From: Levilactobacillus brevis
GTDB lineage: Bacteria > Bacillota > Bacilli > Lactobacillales > Lactobacillaceae
DNA length: 64,000 nucleotides
Reading direction: 5' to 3'
Assembly: GCA_021383565.1 (NCBI GenBank)
Contig: CP079699.1
Coordinates: 2,170,001 to 2,234,000 of the forward strand
Shown piece by piece: positions 25,054 through 33,317 of the stretch; within the stretch, counting starts at the first letter, position 1; every line of letters begins with the position of its first letter. The notes under the pieces are model-generated. The model was given only the letters and a program-made list of their open reading frames with translations, was not told the origin of the DNA and made no database searches. Made by a program: the position numbers and the translations under genes.

Positions 25054-25154
25054 GATGAATTCCTCCAAATTTAGTTAGGGTCTGGGTTAGTGTCATCAGT
25101 GAGTTTTGCCATCGTTTGATCATGTGGGGTTCCTCCTCGGTTCTAAAAATATGC

Positions 25155-25445
25155 AAAAAACCGTCCTCAACAGCCAATGTGTTAAGGACGGTTTTAACCG
25201 CGGTGCCACCTTAATTAGATGGGTCGTCGTCAAATAGACGGACCCCATCCCTCTCCACAGGAAACCAACATTTCCCTGACAACTGACGTATGTCGCACGT
25301 CTTCCCGTACTCTAAAAATTTCGAGGAAGCCCTCGGTGGTCCATTTAACTATCTGCGTTCGGCCGTACTCTCAGCAACGACGGCTCTCTTGACGTGCACG
25401 ATAATCTTGATCTCCACCTCAATGGTTTGTTTCGGACGATTTATT
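25155..25445 (-). promoter_or_regulatory. T-box riboswitch upstream of oppA-like gene
   Basis: The T-box sequence AAGGTGGCACCGCGG is at 25199-25213 on the minus strand, followed by an intrinsic terminator (AAAACCGTCCT / AGGACGGTTTTTT). Upstream there is an AGAGAG-GCCGT...ACGGC distal hairpin of stem I and further stems (CGAGG/CCTCG, GATGGGGTC/GACCCATC). Uncharged tRNA should stabilise the antiterminator. The specifier codon could not be assigned. Confidence 0.93.
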
Positions 25446-25456
25446 GAATTGAGGCT

Positions 25457-25485
25457 AGTGTACCCCCGCTAACCGAGGGTGTCAA
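25457..25485 (-). promoter_or_regulatory. Promoter of the T-box/oppA transcript
   Basis: TTGACA-17 bp-TACACT on the minus strand, ahead of the T-box leader. Confidence 0.8.
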
Positions 25486-25537
25486 CTAGAAAGTTGAATT
25501 TATTTTTGTCTTCAAGTTAGTAATTAATAACTAATTA

Positions 25538-25891
25538 TTAATTAACCAGATTGTAGCTATCATCGATCAACTGCTTGAGTGTCTGCGGATCGGTCTGGTC
25601 GTTGAGCACCACCGTTAGCCAGTGTTCCTTATTCATGTGGTAGGCCGGTAGGTAGCCGGGCTTTTGCCGCAAGATACTGGCGAGTTCTGGATCGACTTTG
25701 ACATCAATCACGTCGGTCTCAGTGGTTCCAGAAAGTCCTAATTTATTCTGTGGGACATTCATCACTAGCGCAAACCACTTGCCACTGGGGGTCTTAAAGG
25801 TGGCGTAGTGTGGGAATTTCTTAAACGTATAGACGGGTGACGCAGCGTAGTTATTAGCGATATAACCAAAGATTTCTTGACGCGTTGCCAT
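25538..25891 (-). CDS. MmcQ/YjbR family protein
   Basis: A 117-residue protein of the MmcQ/YjbR family (double-wing, CyaY-like fold; often described as DNA-binding-like). Family features are the N-terminal helix MATRQEIFGYIANNY, the strand pair YATFKTPSGKWFALVMNV, VDVKVDPELASILRQKPGYLPAYHMNKEHWLTVVL and a final helix. No enzymatic activity is established for the family. It has its own ribosome site (TTGAGGAGGC). It sits alone downstream of the T-box region, transcribed away from the dispersed repeat. Confidence 0.9.
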   Translation of the reverse strand: MATRQEIFGYIANNYAASPVYTFKKFPHYATFKTPSGKWFALVMNVPQNKLGLSGTTETDVIDVKVDPELASILRQKPGYLPAYHMNKEHWLTVVLNDQTDPQTLKQLIDDSYNLVN

Positions 25892-26122
25892 GGCGAAGCC
25901 TCCTCAATGAGTTCTAATTTCAGTTTAGAGGGTTATCGTGAAGGGGTCAATTCATTAATTAGAGATAAAATTTCGCATGGTAGTGACTGCACCACACAAC
26001 GACTAAGCGGGCAAAACGATTGTTCTGGCTATTGCCGTTCGCTTCAGGCATAATGGGTAGACCATAGTCATGGTGTGACTCATGACGTTAGTTTTAGTCG
26101 GTTACAATCTCGTAGTGAGAAG
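25892..26122. other. Intergenic, nothing recognised
   Basis: No gene, clear promoter or decayed coding sequence was recognised between the MmcQ-like gene and the repeat. Confidence 0.4.
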
Positions 26123-26510
26123 TGGTCCTCTGGCTCGGTTTAAAGAGATTAGCAAAATTCGCCAGTCTCCAAACTCGTCCCGCGCTGTAAGCTGATGCTC
26201 AGCTAACACCGCTGTCACGGCTACCTCCATCTCTGGCTACCTCCGGTTACGCTGGTTGAAAACCACTGATCGTGCGGTGACATCGCTGGTGTGGCAGCTT
26301 AATTGGATGCTCCTCATGTAGCCGTGAGTGAACCAAATTTGGTCTCAGCCGTGGGAGTTTCCAAGTGTTCTGCTTGGAAACTGGCGTCTTTGAGACGCGG
26401 GCTGACGGCTCAAAGCGAGGGAAAAGACCGCCCCTTGGCTTTTTCCGTCCTGCCCACCGCGATCCAGACCAAATTTGGCGAACGGTAAGGCGGCCAGTAT
26501 GCGACTATTA
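26123..26510 (+). repeat. Dispersed structured repeat, copy A
   Basis: About 390 bp of non-coding sequence that is the reverse complement of most of copy C (56581-57010) and shares its layout with copy B. Reading on plus: GCCAGTCTCCAA, GGCTACCTCC, GTAGCCGTGAGTGA, a hairpin AGTTTCCAAG/CTTGGAAACT (26356-26382), a hairpin GCGTCT/AGACGC (26384-26398), a hairpin GGGAAAAG/CTTTTTCC with loop ACCGCCCCTTGG (26419-26446), then the end GGCGAACGGTAAGGCGG. The outer CTGCCAG end seen in B and C is missing. Short frames inside it are not conserved and are not genes. Confidence 0.85.
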
Positions 26511-26568
26511 TAATGGATATTATTCTTGTCACATTACGGATTCTGGCTTTCAACCTTCAGTTGACCAC

Positions 26569-26602
26569 AAAAAAGTGGGTAACCTCACAGGATTACCCAC
26601 TT
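26569..26602 (-). terminator. Terminator of the alcohol dehydrogenase gene
   Basis: AAGTGGGTAA / TTACCCACTT stem followed by TTTTTTG on the minus strand. Confidence 0.9.
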
Positions 26603-26626
26603 CTCGAAGAATTTAAGCGTCAGTGT

Positions 26627-27751
26627 TTATTTGCCAGGAACGTAGTCTTCATCAATGATTAAGACTGGCTTGATCGTCTTCCCGGAAACAGAGTCAGCGT
26701 TGGCTTCGTTGATTTGACTGAACTTGTAGAACTTTTCAGTCTTTTGGTAATCAAACATGCCCAACTTGCTGAATTCAATCAACCGTGGAATATCAACTTG
26801 AGGAATGGAGTCCCCCATGTTAACCCCGATGACACTCTTGTCGTTGACACAGAGGTCGTTCCAGGTATCCAAGTCGATGTGATGGTTGGTAACGGCGATA
26901 GCTGCGGAAGTCCCACCTTGTGCCAAGGCACTGATGGAGTTAGAAATGACACTAGCCACACCAGTCGTATCCACGGCGTAGTTAACCCCGAAGCCACCAG
27001 TTAAGTCTTGAACGGCTTTGACGACATCGTCAACGTCATTGCTGTTGATGGTATCGGTAGCGCCGAGTTCCTTGGCCAATTTCAGCCGTGAGTCCACGAT
27101 ATCAATAGCGATAACCTTGGTGCAACCGGAAATCCGGCCGGCCATCATGGCAGCCAACCCAACGGCACCGGTCCCGAAGACGGCGATGGTGTCACCAGGC
27201 TTTGGCTTCAACGTGTTAAGAACGGTCCCAGAACCGGTAACGTAGCCACAACCCAGAGGCCCTAAGCCCCGTAAGTCGAGGTCCTTATCGACTTTAACGG
27301 CATTCCGTTCCCGAACAACCGTGGTTGAAGTGAAGGAACTTTGGTCGAACATGTCGGCCACGTCATGCCCATTTTCAGTGAAGTGCGCGGTCCCATCAGG
27401 ACGAACACCGGACAGGTTGTTGGCGGCGTAGTTTTCACATTGGGTTGGAATCCCCTTCAAACAGCTCTTGCAGTTCCCACAGCCGTAGAAACTCAGAACT
27501 ACGTGATCGCCAGGCTTGAATTGGGTAACTTCTGGGCCGACTTTTTCGACAATCCCAGAGCCTTCATGCCCTAAAAAAATTGGGTAGTCAATGACGGCAA
27601 CCCCGGTACGGAGCGCTTCATCGGAGTGGCAAATCCCACTGGCAACCATGTGGACTTGGATATCATCCGGGCCCATCTTAGCCAGTTCAACATCATCACG
27701 AATTTCAAAATCAGCATTTTGCTTATCAACAACTGCAGCTTTAATCTTCAT
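26627..27751 (-). CDS. Zinc-dependent alcohol dehydrogenase (aryl-alcohol type)
   Basis: A 374-residue class III-like/aryl-alcohol medium-chain dehydrogenase. The catalytic zinc residues are in GICHSDEALRTG, GHEGSGIVEKVG and GCGYVTGSG. The structural zinc loop is GCGNCKSCLKGIPTQC, and the cofactor loop is IAVFGTGAVGLAAMMAG followed by an Asp (VIAIDIV) that favours NAD. The start is the ATG after GAGGTG, four codons inside the longest frame. It is preceded by a perfect cre, and an aldehyde dehydrogenase gene lies immediately upstream, suggesting stepwise oxidation or reduction of an alcohol/aldehyde pair when glucose is exhausted. Confidence 0.93.
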   Translation of the reverse strand: MKIKAAVVDKQNADFEIRDDVELAKMGPDDIQVHMVASGICHSDEALRTGVAVIDYPIFLGHEGSGIVEKVGPEVTQFKPGDHVVLSFYGCGNCKSCLKGIPTQCENYAANNLSGVRPDGTAHFTENGHDVADMFDQSSFTSTTVVRERNAVKVDKDLDLRGLGPLGCGYVTGSGTVLNTLKPKPGDTIAVFGTGAVGLAAMMAGRISGCTKVIAIDIVDSRLKLAKELGATDTINSNDVDDVVKAVQDLTGGFGVNYAVDTTGVASVISNSISALAQGGTSAAIAVTNHHIDLDTWNDLCVNDKSVIGVNMGDSIPQVDIPRLIEFSKLGMFDYQKTEKFYKFSQINEANADSVSGKTIKPVLIIDEDYVPGK

Positions 27752-27820
27752 AATTATTGGCACCTCGGTTTAAAATTTTATGTCCTAATACATGTTAATT
27801 ATCACACACAATTCGGCTAA

Positions 27821-27834
27821 TGTAAACGCTTACA
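27821..27834. promoter_or_regulatory. cre site (CcpA) upstream of alcohol dehydrogenase
   Basis: TGTAAACGCTTACA fits the catabolite-responsive-element consensus TGNAANCGNWNNCA at every position. It lies 70 bp before the alcohol dehydrogenase start. Confidence 0.88.
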
Positions 27835-27947
27835 GAAAGATTACATTCCGTTGGTGTGACCAGAACCCTCACTGCGGCCAGCTTTACGGCCAGTTGCGGT
27901 CTTTTTATTCGCAGTGGGGATTCTGTAGTTGATTTCACAGTCACAGG

Positions 27948-27981
27948 AAAAAAGATAATTCTCCAGCGAATTATCTTTTTT
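27948..27981. terminator. Bidirectional terminator
   Basis: AAAAAAGATAATTC / GAATTATCTTTTTT perfect stem with a 6-nt loop; it ends the aldehyde dehydrogenase transcript. Confidence 0.93.
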
Positions 27982-27992
27982 CAACAGTATGA

Positions 27993-29468
27993 TTAGCCGT
28001 TGGCCTTTTCAGGATGGCCTTGCAGGTAGATAACGTGAGTGTTCAGGAATTCTTCAATCCCGTGCTTCCCGTCGTCACCGCCGATACCGGATTCCTTCCA
28101 GCCGGAGTGAGACCCGTTCATGGCTTCGAAGTTGAACCGGTTGATATACGTTTCACCATCTTCGAGTTCCTTGGATGCGCGCATTGCGTTGTCCAAGTTC
28201 TCGGTAAAGATGGAAGAGGTCAAACCGAAGTCGCTGTCGTTAGCCATTTCAATGGCATCATCCAACGTCTTGAAGGTCAAGACTGGCAGTACAGGACCAA
28301 AGATTTCGTCCTGAACGATTTCGGAGTCTTGCTTGACGTTGCTGATGACCGTTGGTTCGAAGAAGAAGCCCTTGGCAATCTTGACAACGTGCCCACCAGT
28401 TTCAAGCTTGCCACCGGCTTTAACGGCCCGGTCAACCATGCCAGATACCTTATCCAAGGCGGCTTGGTTAATCAGAGGACCCATACCGATATCTTCGTGC
28501 TTCATTGGATCGCCGACGGTAACTTCACCCATCTTGGTAGCCAATTTCTTCGTAAATTCATCGGCAATATCTTCTTGGACGTAAACCCGTTCACAGTTGT
28601 TGCAAAGTTGCCCGTTGTTGTCGACCCGTGAGTCAATGATGGATTGAACGGCCAAGTCAATGTCGGCATCCTTGCAGACAATAGCAGGGGCCTTACCACC
28701 GAGTTCCAGTGAAACCTTGGCCATGTGCGTAGCTGCCGCAGCCATGACCCGCTTCCCAGAGTTAACGGACCCGGTCAAACTGATAATCCCAATCTTCTTG
28801 TTTTTGGAAAGTTCATCACCGATAACGGCACCTGGTCCAGTGACAATGTTGACAACACCCTTAGGAATGCCGACCTTTTCACAGATCTTCCCGAATTCTA
28901 GACCTAAGTTAGGTGTATCGGTACTTGGCTTCATGACGATGGTGTTCCCAGTGACCAAAGCTGGCCCCATCTTCCGCGCGATCAGGAAGAATGGGAAGTT
29001 CCAAGGCAAGATGCCGGCAGCGACACCGATTGGTTGCTTATCAATCATGATGCTTTCGTTAGCGTTGTCGGATTGTAAGATTTCACCTTCGTAAGTCCGT
29101 GAAGCACTAGCCATGTAGTCGAAGTAGTCAGCGGAGAAGAGAATTTCGGTGGTGGCTAATGACTTAATCTTACCTTGTTCCTCTTGAAGCATTTCAATTA
29201 GGTGAGCGGAATCCTTCCGAATTTCGGTCGCGACATCATGTAAGTATTGGCCCCGGGTTGCGGCGGGAACCTTCTTCCAGGATTTTTGTGCTTCATAGGC
29301 GGCGTCAATGGCTTCCCGCGTCTCGTCTAGCGTTGCACTTGGAACGGTAGAGATGGGGGCACCAGTAGCTGGATTGATGACGGTGATCAGATTGCCGGAT
29401 GAAGAATCCTTGAATTCACCGTTAATGTACATTTGATAATGTTTTAATGCGACAGAGTTCTGTGTCAT
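27993..29468 (-). CDS. NAD-dependent aldehyde dehydrogenase, AldA-like
   Basis: A 491-residue aldehyde dehydrogenase. LPWNFPFFLIARKMGPALVTG is the substrate/cofactor entry, LTGSVNSGKRV the nucleotide-binding turn, VSLELGGKAP carries the general-base Glu, and GQLCNNCERVYV carries the catalytic Cys. The double-Cys arrangement is close to AldA-type lactaldehyde/glycolaldehyde dehydrogenases. The start is the ATG eight codons into the longest frame, after AAAGGAAG. A cre lies about 180 bp upstream. It would oxidise small aldehydes to acids with NAD, probably with the adjacent alcohol dehydrogenase. Confidence 0.92.
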   Translation of the reverse strand: MTQNSVALKHYQMYINGEFKDSSSGNLITVINPATGAPISTVPSATLDETREAIDAAYEAQKSWKKVPAATRGQYLHDVATEIRKDSAHLIEMLQEEQGKIKSLATTEILFSADYFDYMASASRTYEGEILQSDNANESIMIDKQPIGVAAGILPWNFPFFLIARKMGPALVTGNTIVMKPSTDTPNLGLEFGKICEKVGIPKGVVNIVTGPGAVIGDELSKNKKIGIISLTGSVNSGKRVMAAAATHMAKVSLELGGKAPAIVCKDADIDLAVQSIIDSRVDNNGQLCNNCERVYVQEDIADEFTKKLATKMGEVTVGDPMKHEDIGMGPLINQAALDKVSGMVDRAVKAGGKLETGGHVVKIAKGFFFEPTVISNVKQDSEIVQDEIFGPVLPVLTFKTLDDAIEMANDSDFGLTSSIFTENLDNAMRASKELEDGETYINRFNFEAMNGSHSGWKESGIGGDDGKHGIEEFLNTHVIYLQGHPEKANG

Positions 29469-29645
29469 AATGCGAAATACTTCCTTTCCCAATTATCATT
29501 GGTCAATGTTTAAACATCAGAATAAATCTGGGTAGTAAACGAAAAAATATCACAGATTGTTACAATATGAGCAAAACATAATCAAAACTAAACACGCGTA
29601 TTTATTTGATTACTCAACATTGTTATAATTCATTTTTATCGAGAT

Positions 29646-29659
29646 TGCAAACGCATTCA
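29646..29659. promoter_or_regulatory. cre site upstream of aldehyde dehydrogenase
   Basis: TGCAAACGCATTCA matches the cre consensus fully. Confidence 0.75.
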
Positions 29660-29664
29660 CAATA

Positions 29665-29731
29665 AAACGCCCGGTAATCGCCCGATAAAAATCACGAAAG
29701 GTCAAGGGCGACTAATGCCGAGCGATTTTTT
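29665..29731 (-). terminator. Terminator of the SDR gene
   Basis: Two stacked stems, CGCCCGG/CCGAGCG outside and TCGCCC/GGGCGA inside. TTTTATT follows on the minus strand, and a T-run also follows on plus. Confidence 0.75.
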
Positions 29732-29766
29732 AAAGATTTGCAACAAACTTTCTAAACTAAATTGAA

Positions 29767-30564
29767 TTAGACGGGATCGTGATCCGCTAAAAATTCCGGA
29801 TGATTCTGAATAAAGGTTGCTGCGCGCGGGTGTGCCGCTAAGAAAGCCTGAAATTTTTGGGGGTCGGCCGTTAATTGGCGAAGTTGATCAAATTCTGAGG
29901 GGGAGTTAGCGGTGGTACCGGGATAGAAAATCTCCGCGGTACTGCGCGTATTAACGGCTTTTACGTAGACTTGAGCGACGTTAGCGGGGCGCATGGCTTC
30001 ATTCATGTCGGCGATGCCTTGAAGGGTAATCAATCCCACGTACGTGTTGGTTCCCTGAAGGTCATCGGCGAGGGACAGGGCGTAACTTCGCAGGGCGGCC
30101 TTGGTCAATGACAGGGTCGTCGTGGTCTTGTCGGGATGGAGCGCCGCACCGCCACCGGTAAAAAGAATGTTCCGGGGGATATCGGTGGGTGCGAGCTCGA
30201 GAAATTGGCGGCTAGCAGTGATGGCGCCGAGGACGTTGGCGTCGAAACGTTGGCTGATCGTTTCCGTTGGTGTGGTTAAGGGCCCATCCAACGTGGTATC
30301 GGCAACGTTATAAACGAGGGTCTGGGGATGGTCGAACTGCCGGGTGACCTGCTGAAACATATGCGCTGTTTCTTGCGGCTTAGTCGCGTCCGCGGCAATC
30401 CAATCGGCGGCCAGTCCCGCGGTGTGGAGCTGTTCCGTCATCGTTTGGAGCTTCTGTGCATTCCGAGCGACCAATATAGGATGGTGGCCGGCTTGACTGA
30501 AGGCCCGTGCAATCGCGAGTCCGAAGCCAGAGCCGGCACCGAGGACAATTACGGTTTTTGTCAT
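29767..30564 (-). CDS. SDR-fold protein lacking the catalytic Tyr
   Basis: A 265-residue short-chain-dehydrogenase-fold protein. The cofactor turn VIVLGAGSGFGLAIARAF and VARNAQ are normal, but the segment that should hold Y-x-x-x-K reads LSLTKAALRSYA, with Leu at the Tyr position, and the catalytic-Ser strand reads ILFTGGGAALHP without Ser. NNAG is replaced by VYNVADT. It therefore may bind NAD(P) without classical SDR chemistry, or belong to a divergent subgroup. The start is the ATG after TTGGAGGT. It is a single-gene unit between two catabolic genes and a repeat copy. Confidence 0.82.
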   Translation of the reverse strand: MTKTVIVLGAGSGFGLAIARAFSQAGHHPILVARNAQKLQTMTEQLHTAGLAADWIAADATKPQETAHMFQQVTRQFDHPQTLVYNVADTTLDGPLTTPTETISQRFDANVLGAITASRQFLELAPTDIPRNILFTGGGAALHPDKTTTTLSLTKAALRSYALSLADDLQGTNTYVGLITLQGIADMNEAMRPANVAQVYVKAVNTRSTAEIFYPGTTANSPSEFDQLRQLTADPQKFQAFLAAHPRAATFIQNHPEFLADHDPV

Positions 30565-30791
30565 AACTTGTGGTACCTCCAATAGGTGAGTAATCAGGGG
30601 GAAAACTTGTGTGAAACCTATTCACCTGAGCCTACCATACCAGCTTGCCGGTGGCATCACAAAGAAAGGGCTTACTAAATCGCGAATTCGTTGCATCACC
30701 GAATTAAATACACACCAAATAAGACCTGCCCGCAGTTAGCGACAGGTCTTATTATTGATGGTCCTTTAGAAGTTAGCAGTGTGGCCGTGGT

Positions 30792-31267
30792 CGCCTTACC
30801 GTTGGTGGGTTCGCCTGCGGCTGCCAGGGACTCCGCCTGCTGTGGGACCGGTAAAAGCCATAGGGCGGTCTTTTACCTCGACTTGAAGTCTTGCCCAAAC
30901 CGCAAGTCTCCAAGATCGTCCAGTGAAGTAAGCTGCCTGAGAAACAGCAACTAACTTCACGTGCACGGCTGGCTCCATCCCTGGCCTCCTCCGGCTAAGC
31001 GCAACGGAGCTAACGAGAGTAATGCACACAACTTAATGGTGACAATTGCCTAGTACCACGCAAATTGTCAATACCAGTCGACCGTAGCCGTGAGTGAGCC
31101 ACATCTGGACTCAGCCGGAGCATCTATAACTGGTGGGGTTACCAGTCATAGATGGGTGTCTTGGAAACGCCGGTTCTTGGTGGTTCCAAGCGAGGAGTGA
31201 GACCGTTTCTTAGGCTCGCTCCGATCCTTCCCCAGCGTTCCAGCCCAGACTTTGGCGAACAGTCGGG
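30792..31267 (+). repeat. Dispersed structured repeat, copy B (diverged)
   Basis: About 475 bp with the same landmarks as copies A and C, in the order CGCCTTACCGTT, GCGGCTGCCAG, AAGTCTCCAA, GGCTGGCTCC, GTAGCCGTGAGTGAGCCA, then hairpins and TTTGGCGAACAGTCGG. The sequence differs greatly, but hairpins occupy equivalent places: CATCTATAACTGGT/ACCAGTCATAGATG (31121-31154), GGTGT/ACGCC (31155-31171) and GAGTGAG/CTCGCTC with loop ACCGTTTCTTAGG (31195-31221). A mirror-image hairpin GGTAAAAG/CTTTTACC with loop ACCGCCCTATGG lies at the left end on the minus strand (30850-30877), so the ends are inverted repeats. Confidence 0.8.
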
Positions 31268-31279
31268 TATAGTTAAAGC

Positions 31280-31978
31280 TTACTTGATATGCTCGTTGGT
31301 GATGGCTTCGATGTCAGCCTTGGCAATCTTAGCCATGTGCTTCTTGAGGTGCTTGACGTCATTTCTGTTGGTGATGAAGCCGGATTCGACCAGACTGTAG
31401 TCGATTCCGCGCCGACGTAAGACGTTGCAATTCCGCAGGTTGGTCCGGTAGCTGTAGCCGTTGTAGGCCCTGTTCAGGCCGACATACTTCTTGATTACTT
31501 TAGCCAGACGCTTGTCCCGTTTCGTCGGGTGCTTCTTGTGAATGATGACGTGACCACCGTGACCGGCTGGGGCGTCCAGGTGGAACATGATGACCGTGGT
31601 CTTCTTGTTAATCTTGTATGACCCCTTGTGGTGGTAGAGGGTATCGCTGACCAGGTTCTTCTTGGGATTGTAGAACGTGATGGTGCTACCCTTAACCTTC
31701 TTGGCGTATTTCCGTAATTGCGGGAGCATGTGCTTTCGTAAGAACGTGGCCTCCGTCGTCCCATTGCCCCGGGCACCGGGATCTCCGGCACCGTGACCCA
31801 TGACGATGAGGTAGTGTTTCTTGGCCTTGGGTTTAGCCTTAGCTTTGGCTTTCTTCGCCGTTTTAGACGTGGTCGTCTTGCTAGCGGCGTTGGCGGTAGT
31901 GACCGTCGTGGTGGCCAGTGCTAAAGGCAAAAGTAGCATGAGGCCGGCCACAAAACCAAATTTCCAATGATGTTTCAT
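31280..31978 (-). CDS. Secreted N-acetylmuramoyl-L-alanine amidase (Amidase_3)
   Basis: A 232-residue cell-wall hydrolase. A signal peptide (residues 1-32, cut near TANAA) is followed by a Lys/Ala-rich linker and an Amidase_3 zinc domain. Zinc ligands and catalytic residues are visible: His in LIVMGHGAGDPG, Glu in GTTEATFLRK, His in VIMFHLDAP and Glu in SLVESGFITN. It would cut the amide between N-acetylmuramic acid and the stem peptide. There is no separate wall-binding repeat; the basic linker may serve. AAGGAG lies 9 bp before the ATG. Its 3' end abuts repeat copy B. Confidence 0.88.
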   Translation of the reverse strand: MKHHWKFGFVAGLMLLLPLALATTTVTTANAASKTTTSKTAKKAKAKAKPKAKKHYLIVMGHGAGDPGARGNGTTEATFLRKHMLPQLRKYAKKVKGSTITFYNPKKNLVSDTLYHHKGSYKINKKTTVIMFHLDAPAGHGGHVIIHKKHPTKRDKRLAKVIKKYVGLNRAYNGYSYRTNLRNCNVLRRRGIDYSLVESGFITNRNDVKHLKKHMAKIAKADIEAITNEHIK

Positions 31979-32283
31979 CCGAATCGACTCCTTATGTAGG
32001 CTAGTTAACGCCTTTAATCTTACGCCAAACGCGTGAAATAAGGTAGTCTGTCTTGCAATAAAAAGGAATTATACAAGAGATGGTGTGTCTGCAGTCGGTG
32101 ATTGGGTGCGTAAAATTCAGGGCTTCCAGGGGTTGAACTAAAAGAAAGTTGCAGAGAGAAAAGCATAATACAAGATATCCCTCATTAATAGTTGAAAGCG
32201 GTTCACATTTTTACTCGCCTTACACGTTTGCTACGCTATTAATGATGTAAAGCAATAGCAATGAGGAGGAACTTGGCACGTCA
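31979..32283. other. Intergenic leader of the Mor-like gene
   Basis: No gene is recognised. TTGAAAGCGGTTCACA near 32191 looks like a cre but has the final CA shifted. ATGAGGAGG precedes the next start. Confidence 0.35.
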
Positions 32284-32526
32284 ATGGATTTATTACAGGA
32301 GTCGTACGCTCAGCCGTATGGATTGCTGGGGGAATATTTAACGGAAAAGGTGTATGAATTGTATCGGGGACGGCAGATCTCATTTCCCATGCGCCTCTAT
32401 AACCGCGATAAGGTGGCGGAGTACGATGGCCACAACCTGGCGGAACTCACACGCAAATACGATTATTCCCAGCGCTGGGTGCGGCAGATGATTCAGGCGG
32501 ATCGCGAGGCACGGAAACGTAAGTGA
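32284..32526 (+). CDS. Mor transcription activator family protein
   Basis: An 80-residue protein resembling the C-terminal DNA-binding half of the phage Mu middle-operon activator Mor/C family. The region GLLGEYLTEKVYELYRGRQISFPMRLYN is the dimerisation part, and NLAELTRKYDYSQRWVRQMIQADR is the helix-turn-helix. The start is ATG after GAGGAGGAAC with spacing on the long side. No prophage genes are near, so it is either a domesticated phage activator or a host family common in lactobacilli. Targets are unknown. Confidence 0.82.
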   Translation: MDLLQESYAQPYGLLGEYLTEKVYELYRGRQISFPMRLYNRDKVAEYDGHNLAELTRKYDYSQRWVRQMIQADREARKRK

Positions 32527-32569
32527 GGTGTGTCGCGGGAAATGTAACGTTGGTTTAGTCGGAGCAAAA

Positions 32570-32610
32570 ATAAGCGCCCGTCCCGAGGCAACTCGAGGCA
32601 GGCGTTTATT
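32570..32610 (+). terminator. Terminator after the Mor-like gene
   Basis: ATAAGCGCC / GGCGTTTAT outer stem with an inner CCGAG/CTCGAGG, ending in TTATTT. Confidence 0.75.
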
Positions 32611-32640
32611 TGGGTTCCACAGGCGTGGGGCTATGGAAAG

Positions 32641-32674
32641 AAAAAACGCCGCAGCTACTGAGTGGTAGCGGCGA
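32641..32674 (-). terminator. Terminator of the DUF2798 gene
   Basis: GCCGCTAC / GTAGC-T-GCGGC stem, followed by TTTTTT on the minus strand. Confidence 0.85.
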
Positions 32675-32686
32675 CGTTTAGTTAGG

Positions 32687-33193
32687 TTAATCTTCGACTG
32701 GTTCTGATTCTAGGTTTTCGGTAGCCGGGGTCGTCTTCTTTTGGACGAAGCCCAGGACGGCCCGGGCAACGGGACCTACCACAATTAATTGGAGAGGTAA
32801 GGCCATGAATAGATTGAAGATCCAGGTGTGCAGGTACGTTAGGAGGAAGTTCCCACCGAAGTTCTGGGTCACAATCATACCGAAGAGGGACATCAGTGTG
32901 ACCATGCCGACGACCATCATGCAAGAGATGGTCAGGGCGATCCGAATTTGTTTTTTCTTCATGTAGTCATTCAGGATAAATTTGAAAAAGATGGCCTTGA
33001 CGCTAGGGCCGATGATGCCCAGGTCGCAGATTGCGGCGACCAGCAGGGCCAACGGGTAACCCATGAGGACTTCACGAATGAAGTGATGGGAAAAGCCGTC
33101 GGTTAGGGCGATGTTGTAGCCAGCCATGACCAGGACCATAAGTCCAGCCATAACGGCGGTGAATAAAAGTTCTTCTTTAAAATTTCTAGGCAT
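32687..33193 (-). CDS. DUF2798 membrane protein (two repeats)
   Basis: A 168-residue protein with four membrane helices arranged as two DUF2798 repeats, residues 8-75 and 84-152. Each has a helix starting LMVLVMAGYNIAL or MVVGMVTLMSLFGMIV and a second half with WIFNLFMALPLQLIVVGPVAR. The function of the family is unknown. The tail is charged (FVQKKTTPATENLESEPVED). The gene has a GAGGAG ribosome site and its own terminator. No partner is apparent. Confidence 0.88.
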   Translation of the reverse strand: MPRNFKEELLFTAVMAGLMVLVMAGYNIALTDGFSHHFIREVLMGYPLALLVAAICDLGIIGPSVKAIFFKFILNDYMKKKQIRIALTISCMMVVGMVTLMSLFGMIVTQNFGGNFLLTYLHTWIFNLFMALPLQLIVVGPVARAVLGFVQKKTTPATENLESEPVED

Positions 33194-33317
33194 TGTGTTG
33201 CTCCTCGTTTGTATTTCCCACGAGTTGTTAGCATACCATGTTTATTTTCATTTTGTAAGGCTTATTTTGAAAATAAATGAAAAGAACGCTTACTTGGTCA
33301 CGAAACCTAGTAGATGA

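Noticed and set aside
25290-25472. Small plus-strand frame upstream of the oppA-like gene
   Set aside because: It is the complement of the T-box leader and has no ribosome site.
26303-26616. Short open frames within repeat copy A, and similar ones in copies B and C
   Set aside because: The frames are not conserved between copies, while hairpin positions are, and none has a ribosome site. The sequence is non-coding.
31495-31791. Arg/Ser/Thr-rich minus-strand frame inside the amidase gene
   Set aside because: Out-of-frame shadow of the amidase gene on the same strand.
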